Origin: Candidatus Gastranaerophilales bacterium
Lineage (GTDB): Bacteria; Cyanobacteriota; Vampirovibrionia; Gastranaerophilales; Gastranaerophilaceae
DNA: 47,217 nucleotides
Direction: 5' to 3'
Assembly: GCA_944325665.1 (NCBI GenBank)
Contig: CALVAY010000014.1
Location: 1-47,217, forward strand
The notes under the pieces are model-generated. The model did not search any database. It saw nothing but the letters and a program-made list of their open reading frames with translations, and was not told where the DNA came from. A program made the position numbers and the translations under genes. This document shows, in pieces, positions 41,233 to 47,217 of this stretch (its first letter is position 1; each line of letters opens with the position of its first letter).

Positions 41233-41785
41233 CTTTTTTGTGTTCCTTCCATTCTTCTCTTAGAATTGAATATTTATAGCCATCGCAATATTGATTACTA
41301 GTTTTAAGGAAATTTTTTTTCCGAAAAACACCTTCTTGTATAAAACCATTTTTAAGCAGCGCTTTTTGACTACCAATATTTTGCTCATAGGCTCCAGCTT
41401 CAACCCTATGCAGTTTTAATGTTTCAAAAGCGAATTCTAAAATCAGTCCAATAGCCTCTGTGGCATAGCCTTTGCCCCAACAACTTTTTTCTCCTATTAA
41501 GTATCCAATATCGGCAAATTTGTATAAGTAATCAATTGGACCTATTTTAATATTTCCTATATGTTTTGTGTTGTGTATTATTGCGAAAATATAACTATGT
41601 TTACTATCGTTAATTGATGCAACAAAATCCTTCACGCTGTTGATATTATGCTTACTCCAGCGACTTTCAAGATATTGGTTGGTTTCATTGTCGTTTAGCC
41701 AATTTATGTAATACTCTTGACAATCAGCCAATTCAAGCGTCCTTAGAATAATATTTTTACCTGTTATCTGTCCATCATATTTCAT
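41222..41785 (-). CDS. pseH: GNAT N-acetyltransferase, probable PseH
   Basis: 187 residues from the ATG at 41785, which overlaps the reductase stop as ATGA and has GGTGAG just upstream. RimJ/RimL-type GNAT: NIILRTLELADCQEYYINWLND, GYLIGEKSCWGKGYATEAIG (acetyl-CoA loop, about 90-110), and HRVEAGAYEQNIGSQKALLKNGF. By position it would acetylate the 4-amino group made by PseC. Identity as PseH is by context; the sequence alone says GNAT. Confidence 0.8.
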   Translation of the reverse strand: MKYDGQITGKNIILRTLELADCQEYYINWLNDNETNQYLESRWSKHNINSVKDFVASINDSKHSYIFAIIHNTKHIGNIKIGPIDYLYKFADIGYLIGEKSCWGKGYATEAIGLILEFAFETLKLHRVEAGAYEQNIGSQKALLKNGFIQEGVFRKKNFLKTSNQYCDGYKYSILREEWKEHKKDAK

Positions 41786-42681
41786 TTTCTCACCCATAAA
41801 CTTGGCATTACTATATTAGTGTCTATATTCTCAAACTCTTTTGCAATTTGGTGAATTGTATCTTTTGAAAAATCGTGCTCAAAGATTTCAATGTTTTCTC
41901 TAAGTTGCTCTATGTTGTCTACTCCAAATACAAGATGAGATATTACGTTAAATTGTTTTACAAAAAGCATTGCTAGTTCAATTCTTGAAATATTAAATTG
42001 TTTGCAGAGTTTATCAATTTTTTTGATAATAGGTTTTGCATCTGACAAAAATTCCGGCACTTTGTCTTCATCCATTAAAATTAATCCTTGGATAAAAGCA
42101 CTTCTGGAGTGGATTTGAGTATTTTGTTTTTCTTTTGCCAGTTTGAAAATACCTTCTTTTTGCATTCTCTGGTCAAAAATACTGAAGGGTAATTGGATAA
42201 AGTCTACGTAATTTGAATTAATACAAGCGACTGCTTCGTCAGGATAATATACCGATACACCACAGTGTCTTATTTTTCCTTGTTTTTTAACTTCGTATAG
42301 GCTTTTTAATATTTCATCGTTAAAAGCATATCTGGAACTATGTAAGATATAACTGTCAAGATAGTCGGTATTTAGTCTTTTTAGGGATTTTTCCAAATTT
42401 TCTTCAATGATATTTTTATAATCTTCAACTTTATGTGCATCGAGTTCGTTTGGTTTGAATTTGGAAATAATAAAAAGTTTGTCTCGGCTAATGGTTTTTC
42501 TCTTTATAAATTCACCCACGACATCTTCTGCGCAGCCATAGGCATAAGCGGTATCAATATTATTTATACCGTTTTGTGTTGCAAAGTCTAGCATTTTTAT
42601 CGAATCTTCAAGGCTTGGCATCCTTTGGTTACAAATACCGTAATCCATACCAAACTGTACTGTTCCAAGACATAATTTCAT
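41782..42681 (-). CDS. Aldo/keto reductase
   Basis: 299 residues from the ATG at 42681; a TTG at 42702 would give a non-family extension. AKR landmarks are CLGTVQFGMDYG at the N-terminus, the catalytic Asp and Tyr in NIDTAYAYG, Lys in IISKFKPNE and His in SYILHSSRY. The NADPH site at the end reads VISHLVFGVDNIEQLREN. AKR genes recur in pse loci, but a defined step in CMP-Pse synthesis is not assigned to them. It may be used for a variant sugar or for reduction of a keto intermediate. Confidence 0.87.
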   Translation of the reverse strand: MKLCLGTVQFGMDYGICNQRMPSLEDSIKMLDFATQNGINNIDTAYAYGCAEDVVGEFIKRKTISRDKLFIISKFKPNELDAHKVEDYKNIIEENLEKSLKRLNTDYLDSYILHSSRYAFNDEILKSLYEVKKQGKIRHCGVSVYYPDEAVACINSNYVDFIQLPFSIFDQRMQKEGIFKLAKEKQNTQIHSRSAFIQGLILMDEDKVPEFLSDAKPIIKKIDKLCKQFNISRIELAMLFVKQFNVISHLVFGVDNIEQLRENIEIFEHDFSKDTIHQIAKEFENIDTNIVMPSLWVRK

Positions 42682-42705
42682 ATTAAAAACACTCAGCTCC
42701 AATCT

Positions 42706-43809
42706 TCACAGACATTTTTTAATCCTTTTAACAATTTCATCCAAGTCTTTATTGGTTAAGTCGGGATAAAGCGGCAGCGAAATACATTTCTTGTAATATA
42801 TTTCAGCGTTTGGAAAATCGCCCCAATTGTACCCTTGCTCCCTGTAGCAGGGTTGAGTGTGAACAGGTATGTAATGTACCTGTAAATTCAGCCCCTCTTT
42901 CTTGGCTTTTTGATAAAATTCTGCTCTATTTCTAACCATTACGGGATAGAGATGAAAACAAGCATTTGAGTATTCCATTTCTTCCAGATGTGCTAAACCA
43001 AGGTTTTTATTGTAATACTCGACAATTTCACGTCTTCTTTTTTTGAATTTTTCAAGCTTTTTAAGTTGTGAAATTCCAAGAGCAGCTTGAATATCTGTCA
43101 TTCGATAGTTGTAACCAAGCTCGCGCATCTCATATTCCCAAGTATTTTGCATTTCGCCGTCTTTATGCATGCCATGCGAGCGGTAGGCTAAAAGTTTTTG
43201 GTATAATTCAAAGTTATTTGTAACAACCGCACCGCCTTCGCCTGTTGTAATTGTTTTGACAGGGTGAAAAGAAAAAACAGTCATATCTGAAAATTCGCAG
43301 CAGCCGACTTTTTTGCCTTTATACTCAGATCCAATCGCATGCGCCGCATCTTCAACAACTTTTAAATTGTGTTTTTTTGCAATTTCATAAATTCTTTCCA
43401 TATCGCAGCTTTGACCCGCAAAATGCACGGGAATAACGGCTTTTGTCTTTGAATTTATATGCTTTTCTATTTCATTCGGGTCGATATTTGCTGTTTTTTC
43501 TTCAATATCTGCAAATTTAACCGTGGCACCACAGTATCTGGCACAATTTGCACTTGCAAGAAAAGTCATAGGGCTTGTTATTACCTCGTCACCTTCTTTT
43601 ATGCCAAGTGCCAACATTGCAATGTGCAAACCCGATGTTGCACTGTTAACTGCAACACAGTATTTTGCACCGGTGTAGTTGCAGATTGCTTGCTCAAACT
43701 CTTTAACCCTGGGACCGCAGGTTAAAAATGGTGATTTTAGGACTTTAAGTACGCTGATAAAATCACTGAAATCTAAATGCTGTTTTCCGTAAGCATAAAT
43801 TTTAGGCAT
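42706..43809 (-). CDS. pseC: UDP-4-amino-4,6-dideoxy-N-acetyl-AltNAc transaminase
   Basis: 367 residues of the DegT/DnrJ/EryC1 family. PLP contacts: NSATSGLHIAMLALGI, SPMTFLASANCARYCGA, VVEDAAHAIGSEYKGKKVG and the Schiff-base Lys in FSFHPVKTITTGEGGAV (about 185), followed by RELGYNYRMTDIQAALG. PseC aminates the 4-keto sugar made by PseB. The adjacency to pseB (8-base overlap) and the rest of the set favour PseC over other sugar aminotransferases. Confidence 0.93.
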   Translation of the reverse strand: MPKIYAYGKQHLDFSDFISVLKVLKSPFLTCGPRVKEFEQAICNYTGAKYCVAVNSATSGLHIAMLALGIKEGDEVITSPMTFLASANCARYCGATVKFADIEEKTANIDPNEIEKHINSKTKAVIPVHFAGQSCDMERIYEIAKKHNLKVVEDAAHAIGSEYKGKKVGCCEFSDMTVFSFHPVKTITTGEGGAVVTNNFELYQKLLAYRSHGMHKDGEMQNTWEYEMRELGYNYRMTDIQAALGISQLKKLEKFKKRRREIVEYYNKNLGLAHLEEMEYSNACFHLYPVMVRNRAEFYQKAKKEGLNLQVHYIPVHTQPCYREQGYNWGDFPNAEIYYKKCISLPLYPDLTNKDLDEIVKRIKKCL

Positions 43810-44800
43810 CTAAGTCCCCTATTAACTTCCTCATATCTTCCACGCTTAACCATCTGTCGTTATTGCCGCTGTGGTATTCAAAATCACTATCAACAGGTTT
43901 TGCATTCGGGTATTTGTAGTCAATGTGTTCAATATTTATCTCGGGCAATATAATATAAAATTCGCCCATATCAATAGTATTTCTTGCATCCTCTTTTGTT
44001 ATCATTTGCTCGTGAACTTTTTCGCCGGGGCGTATTCCGATTTCTTTAATTGCAAGATTTGGCGCAATTGCACGAGCCAGGTCAGGCATGCGCATTGAGG
44101 GTATTTTTTTAACATAAAGCTCTCCGCCTTGCATATTCTCAATTGCTTCCAGCACCATTTCAACCGCTTGCTCAAGCTTTAGCCAAAATCTTGTCATATT
44201 CATATCTGTGATAGGCAGTTCTTTTGCACCTTCTTTAACCAGTTTTTGGAAAAATGGTATAACAGAACCCCTTGAGCCTGCAACGTTTCCGTATCTTACA
44301 ACAGAGAAACGAGTTTGCCTTGTTCCACAGTAACAATTTCCTGCTATAAATAATTTATCTGAGCACAACTTTGTGGCGCCGTATAGGTTAATTGGTGCAC
44401 AAGCTTTATCTGTGGAGAGTGCCACAACCCTTTTTACACCCTTATCAATAGCCGCATCAATTATATTCTGTGCACCCAGAACATTTGTCTTAACTGCTTC
44501 AAAGGGATTATACTCACAAGCAGGTACTTGCTTTAGCGCTGCCGCATGAACTACAACATCCACACCTTCAAATGCTCTGTATAATCTTTCTTTGTCTCTG
44601 ACATCGCCTATGAAAAATCTTAATTTCTCAAGATATGGTTTAAATTCCGGCATGTTTTGCATTACAAATTGTTTGTACTCATCTCTTGAAAAAATGATAA
44701 TTTTCTTTATATCAGGGTATTTTTCAAAGGCAATTTTTGTAAATTTTTTGCCAAAGCTACCTGTACCACCCGTAATTAAAATTGTTTTGCCGTTTAACAT
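43802..44800 (-). CDS. pseB: UDP-GlcNAc 4,6-dehydratase (inverting)
   Basis: 332 residues. Extended SDR with ILITGGTGSFGKKFTKIA (NADP loop), IIIFSRDEYKQFVMQ, FFIGDVRDKERL, VHAAALKQVPACEYNPFE (the active site replaces Tyr neighbourhoods as in PseB/FlaA1), STDKACAPINLYGATKLCSDK and RYGNVAGSRGSVIPFF. It removes water and inverts C5 as the first committed step to pseudaminic acid. It leads the operon; GGGAGAG lies six bases before the ATG, and a promoter is visible 21 bases upstream. Confidence 0.96.
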   Translation of the reverse strand: MLNGKTILITGGTGSFGKKFTKIAFEKYPDIKKIIIFSRDEYKQFVMQNMPEFKPYLEKLRFFIGDVRDKERLYRAFEGVDVVVHAAALKQVPACEYNPFEAVKTNVLGAQNIIDAAIDKGVKRVVALSTDKACAPINLYGATKLCSDKLFIAGNCYCGTRQTRFSVVRYGNVAGSRGSVIPFFQKLVKEGAKELPITDMNMTRFWLKLEQAVEMVLEAIENMQGGELYVKKIPSMRMPDLARAIAPNLAIKEIGIRPGEKVHEQMITKEDARNTIDMGEFYIILPEINIEHIDYKYPNAKPVDSDFEYHSGNNDRWLSVEDMRKLIGDLDA

Positions 44801-44820
44801 AATACTCTCCCAATAAATTC

Positions 44821-44849
44821 AATTTAGCAAAAACAAACATCTTGTACAA
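44821..44849 (-). promoter_or_regulatory. Probable promoter of the pseB-pseI operon
   Basis: On the minus strand TTGTAC, 17 bases, then an extended -10 TGC-TAAATT. It lies 21 bases before the pseB start and downstream of a terminator, so the operon has an independent start. Confidence 0.5.
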
Positions 44850-45155
44850 GGAATTTATAAGTTTTGTTATCAATTTTATTTGCGCTAACCGCCTCTTTTC
44901 TCTTTTGCTCGTGTAAAAATGGTTTTGCAATTAAGACTGTTTATAATTGCAATAAAAAAAGACTTCTTTGAAAGAAGTCTTTTTATGGTGGACCAAGTTC
45001 ATCACTTCTCGAACTATTTAGCAAAAATAGAATTTATATTGATGTATCAGAAAGAGTGTTTTATGTTTGTTTTGATTTAAAATTTGCAGCATAAAATAGC
45101 CTATCATTTTTTAATAGACTTTAAATTAAAATTTTAAAAACTAAAGCATTATTAA
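44850..45155. other. Intergenic region between pseB and the accessory block
   Basis: No gene is seen. It contains the hairpin at 44954-44985 and a small AGTTC/GAACT inverted repeat near 45000-45019. The rest is AT-rich with no recognisable motif. Confidence 0.6.
44954..44985. terminator. Strong bidirectional hairpin terminator upstream of the pse operon
   Basis: AAAAAGACTTCTTT / AAAGAAGTCTTTTT perfect 14-bp complementarity around one G. A run of seven A on the left gives a T run for minus-strand transcription; the right side gives TTTTTA for plus. It isolates pseB from upstream minus-strand transcription. Confidence 0.85.
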
Positions 45156-45350
45156 TTAGTTTTTATTTTTATTTTTATTTTTATTTTTTTGCCAGATTTT
45201 AAATTCTTCTACGTTTTTAGGGTCACTATAAAATCTTTTTGCGGCTTCAATTGTGGCAAGTGCCAAAGCTCTAGCCACATCTTCTTCGATTAAATCGGTG
45301 TTAATTACAACACCACCTTTTTTCTTGGATTCTGATTTGCCATTTTGCAT
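45156..45350 (-). CDS. Small hypothetical protein with Lys-Asn repeat tail
   Basis: 64 residues. A basic start (MQNGKSESKKKGG), then a helical part VINTDLIEEDVARALALATIEAAKRF, then FYSDPKNVEEFKIWQ, and five Lys-Asn units coded by an AAAAAT hexamer repeat. No signal or HTH is evident. GGAAGG eight bases upstream of the ATG supports translation. It is divergent from the DUF3800 gene, the two sharing a 111-base intergenic region with a 10-bp inverted repeat, so it might be a partner or antidote, but I do not recognise it. Confidence 0.55.
   Translation of the reverse strand: MQNGKSESKKKGGVVINTDLIEEDVARALALATIEAAKRFYSDPKNVEEFKIWQKNKNKNKNKN
45160..45190. repeat. Hexanucleotide tandem repeat (ATTTTT)n
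   Basis: Four exact ATTTTT units at 45165-45188 with partial units at both ends, lying in the 3' end of the small gene and coding for Lys-Asn. The period of six keeps frame. Confidence 0.85.
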
Positions 45351-45380
45351 GTCTTGCCTTCCTTTCTTTTGTAGTACACA

Positions 45381-45426
45381 AAAATGGACTTTAAAAAGCT
45401 GTATCGCGCAATTTCCAGTCCATTTT
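45381..45426. repeat. Perfect 10-bp inverted repeat in the divergent promoter region
   Basis: AAAATGGACT (45381-45390) and AGTCCATTTT (45417-45426) separated by 26 bases. They sit 31 bases before the small minus-strand gene and just before the -10 box of the DUF3800 gene. It could be a paired operator or form a cruciform. Confidence 0.8.
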
Positions 45427-45427
45427 A

Positions 45428-45436
45428 TGATATAAT
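45428..45436 (+). promoter_or_regulatory. Extended -10 promoter element of the DUF3800 gene
   Basis: TGA-TATAAT, 25 bases before the ATG, with no convincing -35 box. GAGAGGA follows as ribosome-binding site. Confidence 0.55.
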
Positions 45437-45461
45437 TATTGAATAAAAGAGAGGAATTTAC

Positions 45462-46184
45462 ATGGAATCAAATGAAATAAATGTATATTGTGATGAAAGT
45501 TGCCACTTGCAAAATGATGGTCAAAAGGTGATGGGGTTTGGGTCAATTTGGTGTCCAAAAAATAAAAGACTTCAAATTTGTAAAGATATTAGAGCGATAA
45601 AACATAATTTTGATATAAAAGAAAGAGCTGAAATTAAATGGACCAAAGTATCGCCTTCAAAAATAAATTTTTATGAAAAATTAATTGAATATTTTTTTAA
45701 TAGTGATGATTTAAGATTTAGGGCATTAATAATTCCAGACAAGAATAAATTGAACCATAATGAATATAATCATACCCATGATGATTTTTATTACATTATG
45801 TATTATTACACTTTAAAACATTTTTTGCGAAATGAAGAATCATACAATATATATATTGATATAAAGGACACAAAAAGTTGGGAAAAAACTTCAAATCTTA
45901 AATATTGGCTTTTAAAATATTTTAAAAATAAAAATTATTATTTCGATGAAAAATGTTTTATAAAAAAAGTTCAATTAGTTAGATCGCATGAAACAGAATT
46001 AATGCAACTTACTGATTTATTACTGGGAGCTATTGTTTATAAAAATAGGGGTATATATAAAAGCCCAACCAAGTTTTCACTAGTTGAAAAAATTGAACAT
46101 TTTAACAAATATCCTTTAAATCGAAAAAGTTTATATGGCGATTCTAAATTTAATATTTTTATTTGGGATGGAGGAAATAGATAG
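45462..46184 (+). CDS. DUF3800 domain protein (predicted RNase H-like fold)
   Basis: 240 residues. The N-terminal NVYCDESCHLQNDGQKVMGFGSIW (Asp-Glu near residues 11-12), the middle YNIYIDIKDTKS and the late ELMQLTDLLLGAIVYKNR are the three acidic blocks of DUF3800, which is thought to have an RNase H-like fold. These proteins occur sporadically on mobile elements and near defence genes. Extremely AT-rich and rich in Lys/Asn/Tyr compared with housekeeping genes in the window, suggesting transfer. Its stop is two bases before the next ATG. Confidence 0.82.
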   Translation: MESNEINVYCDESCHLQNDGQKVMGFGSIWCPKNKRLQICKDIRAIKHNFDIKERAEIKWTKVSPSKINFYEKLIEYFFNSDDLRFRALIIPDKNKLNHNEYNHTHDDFYYIMYYYTLKHFLRNEESYNIYIDIKDTKSWEKTSNLKYWLLKYFKNKNYYFDEKCFIKKVQLVRSHETELMQLTDLLLGAIVYKNRGIYKSPTKFSLVEKIEHFNKYPLNRKSLYGDSKFNIFIWDGGNR

Positions 46185-46186
46185 TT

Positions 46187-46687
46187 ATGAATTATTCTGT
46201 TTCTTGGTTGCCAAAATTAATAGAATATAATCCTCAAATTGACAATATCGATAAATATATTGAAGATATTTATCAAATTTATATAGAAGAATTCATAAAT
46301 CAAGGGATTTTTTTTAAAGGTGAAAAACTTGCATTGAAGAAAATGCCAATACGAAATGGGAAAGAAGCAACTTTTTATCACATTGTTAGTGAAGGCGAGG
46401 ATGAAGAAAATAGAAAAATTGATATTGACAGATGTGCACGCATAAGATGGCCAAAAGCAATATTGGCTTCTAATTATATTGGTTTGAAAATTTGGGAAAA
46501 TAAGCGAAAGAATAAAAATAATATACTTGTCTGGTTTTCCGAAATTGAATATTTGATTGTTATAAGAAAAAACCCAAATATAAAATTATTTTGGACTGCT
46601 TATCCTGTAACAAAGGAGCATAGGAAAAGAAAATTACAAAAAGAATACGAGAATTACATTAATAAAATGCAAAAATCGCCTCAATAA
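46187..46687 (+). CDS. Hypothetical protein, possible BECR-fold (phage-type) RNase
   Basis: 166 residues. The second half has ATFYHIVSEGEDEENRKID, DRCARIRWPKAIL, ILVWFSEIEYLIVIRK and KLFWTAYPVTKEHRKRKLQKEYENY. Order and motifs (a His near the start of the domain, an R-x-x-R-I-x-W segment, and T-A-Y-P-V before a basic helix) recall the phage Barnase-EndoU-ColicinE5/D-RelE nucleases; this is from memory, not a search. It is coupled to the DUF3800 gene (two bases apart, GGAGG upstream). Its last codons lie in a hairpin. Confidence 0.6.
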   Translation: MNYSVSWLPKLIEYNPQIDNIDKYIEDIYQIYIEEFINQGIFFKGEKLALKKMPIRNGKEATFYHIVSEGEDEENRKIDIDRCARIRWPKAILASNYIGLKIWENKRKNKNNILVWFSEIEYLIVIRKNPNIKLFWTAYPVTKEHRKRKLQKEYENYINKMQKSPQ

Positions 46688-46698
46688 ATTGAGACGAT
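46672..46698 (-). terminator. Hairpin overlapping the end of the second accessory gene
   Basis: ATCGCCTCAA / TTGAGACGAT, ten pairs including one G-T, with TAAA loop. On the minus strand it is followed by TTTTT, so it would terminate transcription entering from the right; on the plus strand it lies over the last codons of the upstream gene. Confidence 0.6.
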
Positions 46699-46771
46699 CT
46701 CGTTACTCTTTCTACAACTTGGCAGATGAGCTATCTATATTATGGCATACATAAATTAAAAAGTAAATACT

Positions 46772-46794
46772 TTTTGTAAAATTTCTTTACAAAA
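46772..46794. repeat. Operator-like inverted repeat upstream of a strong promoter
   Basis: TTTTGTAAA - ATTTC - TTTACAAAA, a perfect 9-bp palindrome arm pair four bases upstream of the -35 box. A third TTTACAAAA copy sits between -35 and -10 (46807-46815). Confidence 0.75.
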
Positions 46795-46797
46795 CTA

Positions 46798-46826
46798 TTG
46801 ACAATTTTACAAAAAATATGTATCAT
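46798..46826 (+). promoter_or_regulatory. Near-consensus sigma70 promoter
   Basis: TTGACA, exactly 17 bases, TATCAT, so -35 is perfect and -10 has 5 of 6. Transcription would start near 46833 and run out of the window. Confidence 0.75.
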
Positions 46827-46854
46827 GCAATTTTTTGTCATGCTATTTTATGAG

Positions 46855-46882
46855 TTCGAAATCAATATTTGTTGGTTTCGAA
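46855..46882 (+). repeat. 11-bp hairpin in the untranslated leader
   Basis: TTCGAAATCAA / TTGGTTTCGAA with one G-T pair and loop TATTTG, beginning about 22 bases after the predicted transcription start. No T run follows, so it is not a terminator. Confidence 0.7.
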
Positions 46883-47217
46883 GTGTCGATAAGGTTTAAT
46901 GAGACATTTGAGTTGTAGAATAATAGCCTCAATTAGGCAGTATGTTTGAATATTAGCGGTATTTTTTAAATTGACTGTAATTACTCAAATTGGTCTTTTG
47001 CTACTCTTTTTGTCTCTCAAAATCCAACAAAAATTCAAATAAGCTACCTGAAATTTAAGCACTGATAAGGTTATAGCGATTTTAAATAAAGGACAAAAAT
47101 GTCCCATTTGAAATACTAGTTTTCTACTCGGAAATAAGTCGGAAGCTTAAATGTATTTTGATTTTTTGTTTGTTATGCCAAAATCAACATAACATTTTGT
47201 TAACCAATTACGGAAAA

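Larger units (their letters stand above)
46688..47217. other. 530-base gene-free region at the window end
   Basis: No open reading frame of note on either strand. Left part: hairpin and unexplained sequence to 46770. From 46772: operator-like repeats, a near-consensus promoter, an 11-bp hairpin and smaller ones (GCCT/AGGC at 46926-46938, GGACA/TGTCC at 47091-47104). This fits the leader of an RNA gene or of a gene outside the window, possibly another rRNA operon, but no mature RNA can be recognised. Confidence 0.6.

Noticed and set aside
44986-45020. Possible tRNA 3' end on the minus strand (ending GGTCCACCA before a terminator)
   Set aside because: The expected T arm cannot be folded: a 5-bp stem closes a 10-base loop without the TTCRA placement, and no matching 5' half exists.
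45160-45190. CRISPR or satellite array
   Set aside because: It is a simple hexamer repeat in a coding region; no spaced direct repeats occur anywhere in the window.
28568-46687. Insertion sequence or integrase driving the glycan island
   Set aside because: No transposase, integrase or terminal inverted repeats were found; mobility is inferred only from the gene relics and composition.
46690-46740. tRNA D-arm-like text on the minus strand (TAGCTCATCTGCC ... AGAAAGAG)
   Set aside because: The D loop would be far too long and there is no acceptor or anticodon stem; it could be a decayed fragment but cannot be supported.
46786-46815. RpaB-binding HLR1 site in the TTTACAAAA copies
   Set aside because: Half-sites resemble HLR1 but the spacing between copies differs from the two-base gap expected of HLR1 direct repeats.

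Overview
The window is AT-rich bacterial chromosome, opening in the 3' end of a 23S rRNA gene and its 5S gene. The gene content suggests a non-photosynthetic relative of Cyanobacteria (Melainabacteria/Vampirovibrionia, probably Gastranaerophilales). Two things point there: a response regulator that reads as an ortholog of the cyanobacterial regulator RpaB, and pseudopilins of the A-FTLAEVLITL type that are abundant in that lineage. This placement is inferred; no 16S sequence is visible.

Layout. 1-530: rRNA and terminator. 0.57-5.1 kb: small membrane methyltransferase, hypothetical gene, TPR protein, phosphoesterase, ispG, small secreted protein. 5.07-10.7 kb (minus): nuoJKLMN, the membrane-arm half of complex I, without the other nuo genes and with several otherwise conserved proton-path residues replaced. 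10.9-18.7 kb (mostly plus): proS-gatD, coiled-coil hypothetical, rpaB-like regulator, M14 peptidase-like gene, iron alcohol dehydrogenase (minus), two pseudopilins, rpmI-rplT. 18.8-28.6 kb: Spy-like exported protein and GT-C-like membrane protein, pheS, the rpmF-plsX-fabH-fabD-fabG lipid operon with an ankyrin gene at its end, a winged-helix gene, leuD-leuB.

28.6-44.8 kb (all minus): a surface-glycan island for pseudaminic acid. A tightly overlapping 12-gene run goes from pseB through pseC, an aldo/keto reductase, pseH, a class III aminotransferase, pseF and five unusual accessory enzymes (AP-endonuclease-like TIM barrel, ATP-grasp, methyltransferase, amidohydrolase-like, RraA-like) to pseI. 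It is followed by an N-acetyl-sugar amidotransferase, a methyltransferase, a GT-like protein, a sugar epimerase and a GT4 glycosyltransferase. A roughly 42-codon relic of a second pseI lies between two of these genes, so the island has been rearranged.

45.1-46.7 kb: a very AT-rich accessory block. A small gene is divergent from a DUF3800 gene coupled to a possible BECR-fold nuclease, with a perfect 10-bp inverted repeat in the shared intergenic region. The last 530 bases have no gene but hold a near-consensus promoter with operator-like repeats and a strong hairpin at the start of the predicted transcript.

The strongest leads are the residue-depleted complex I membrane arm, the accessory enzyme cassette inside the pse operon, the pseI relic, and the DUF3800 two-gene module. 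No CRISPR array, transposase or intact tRNA gene was seen.
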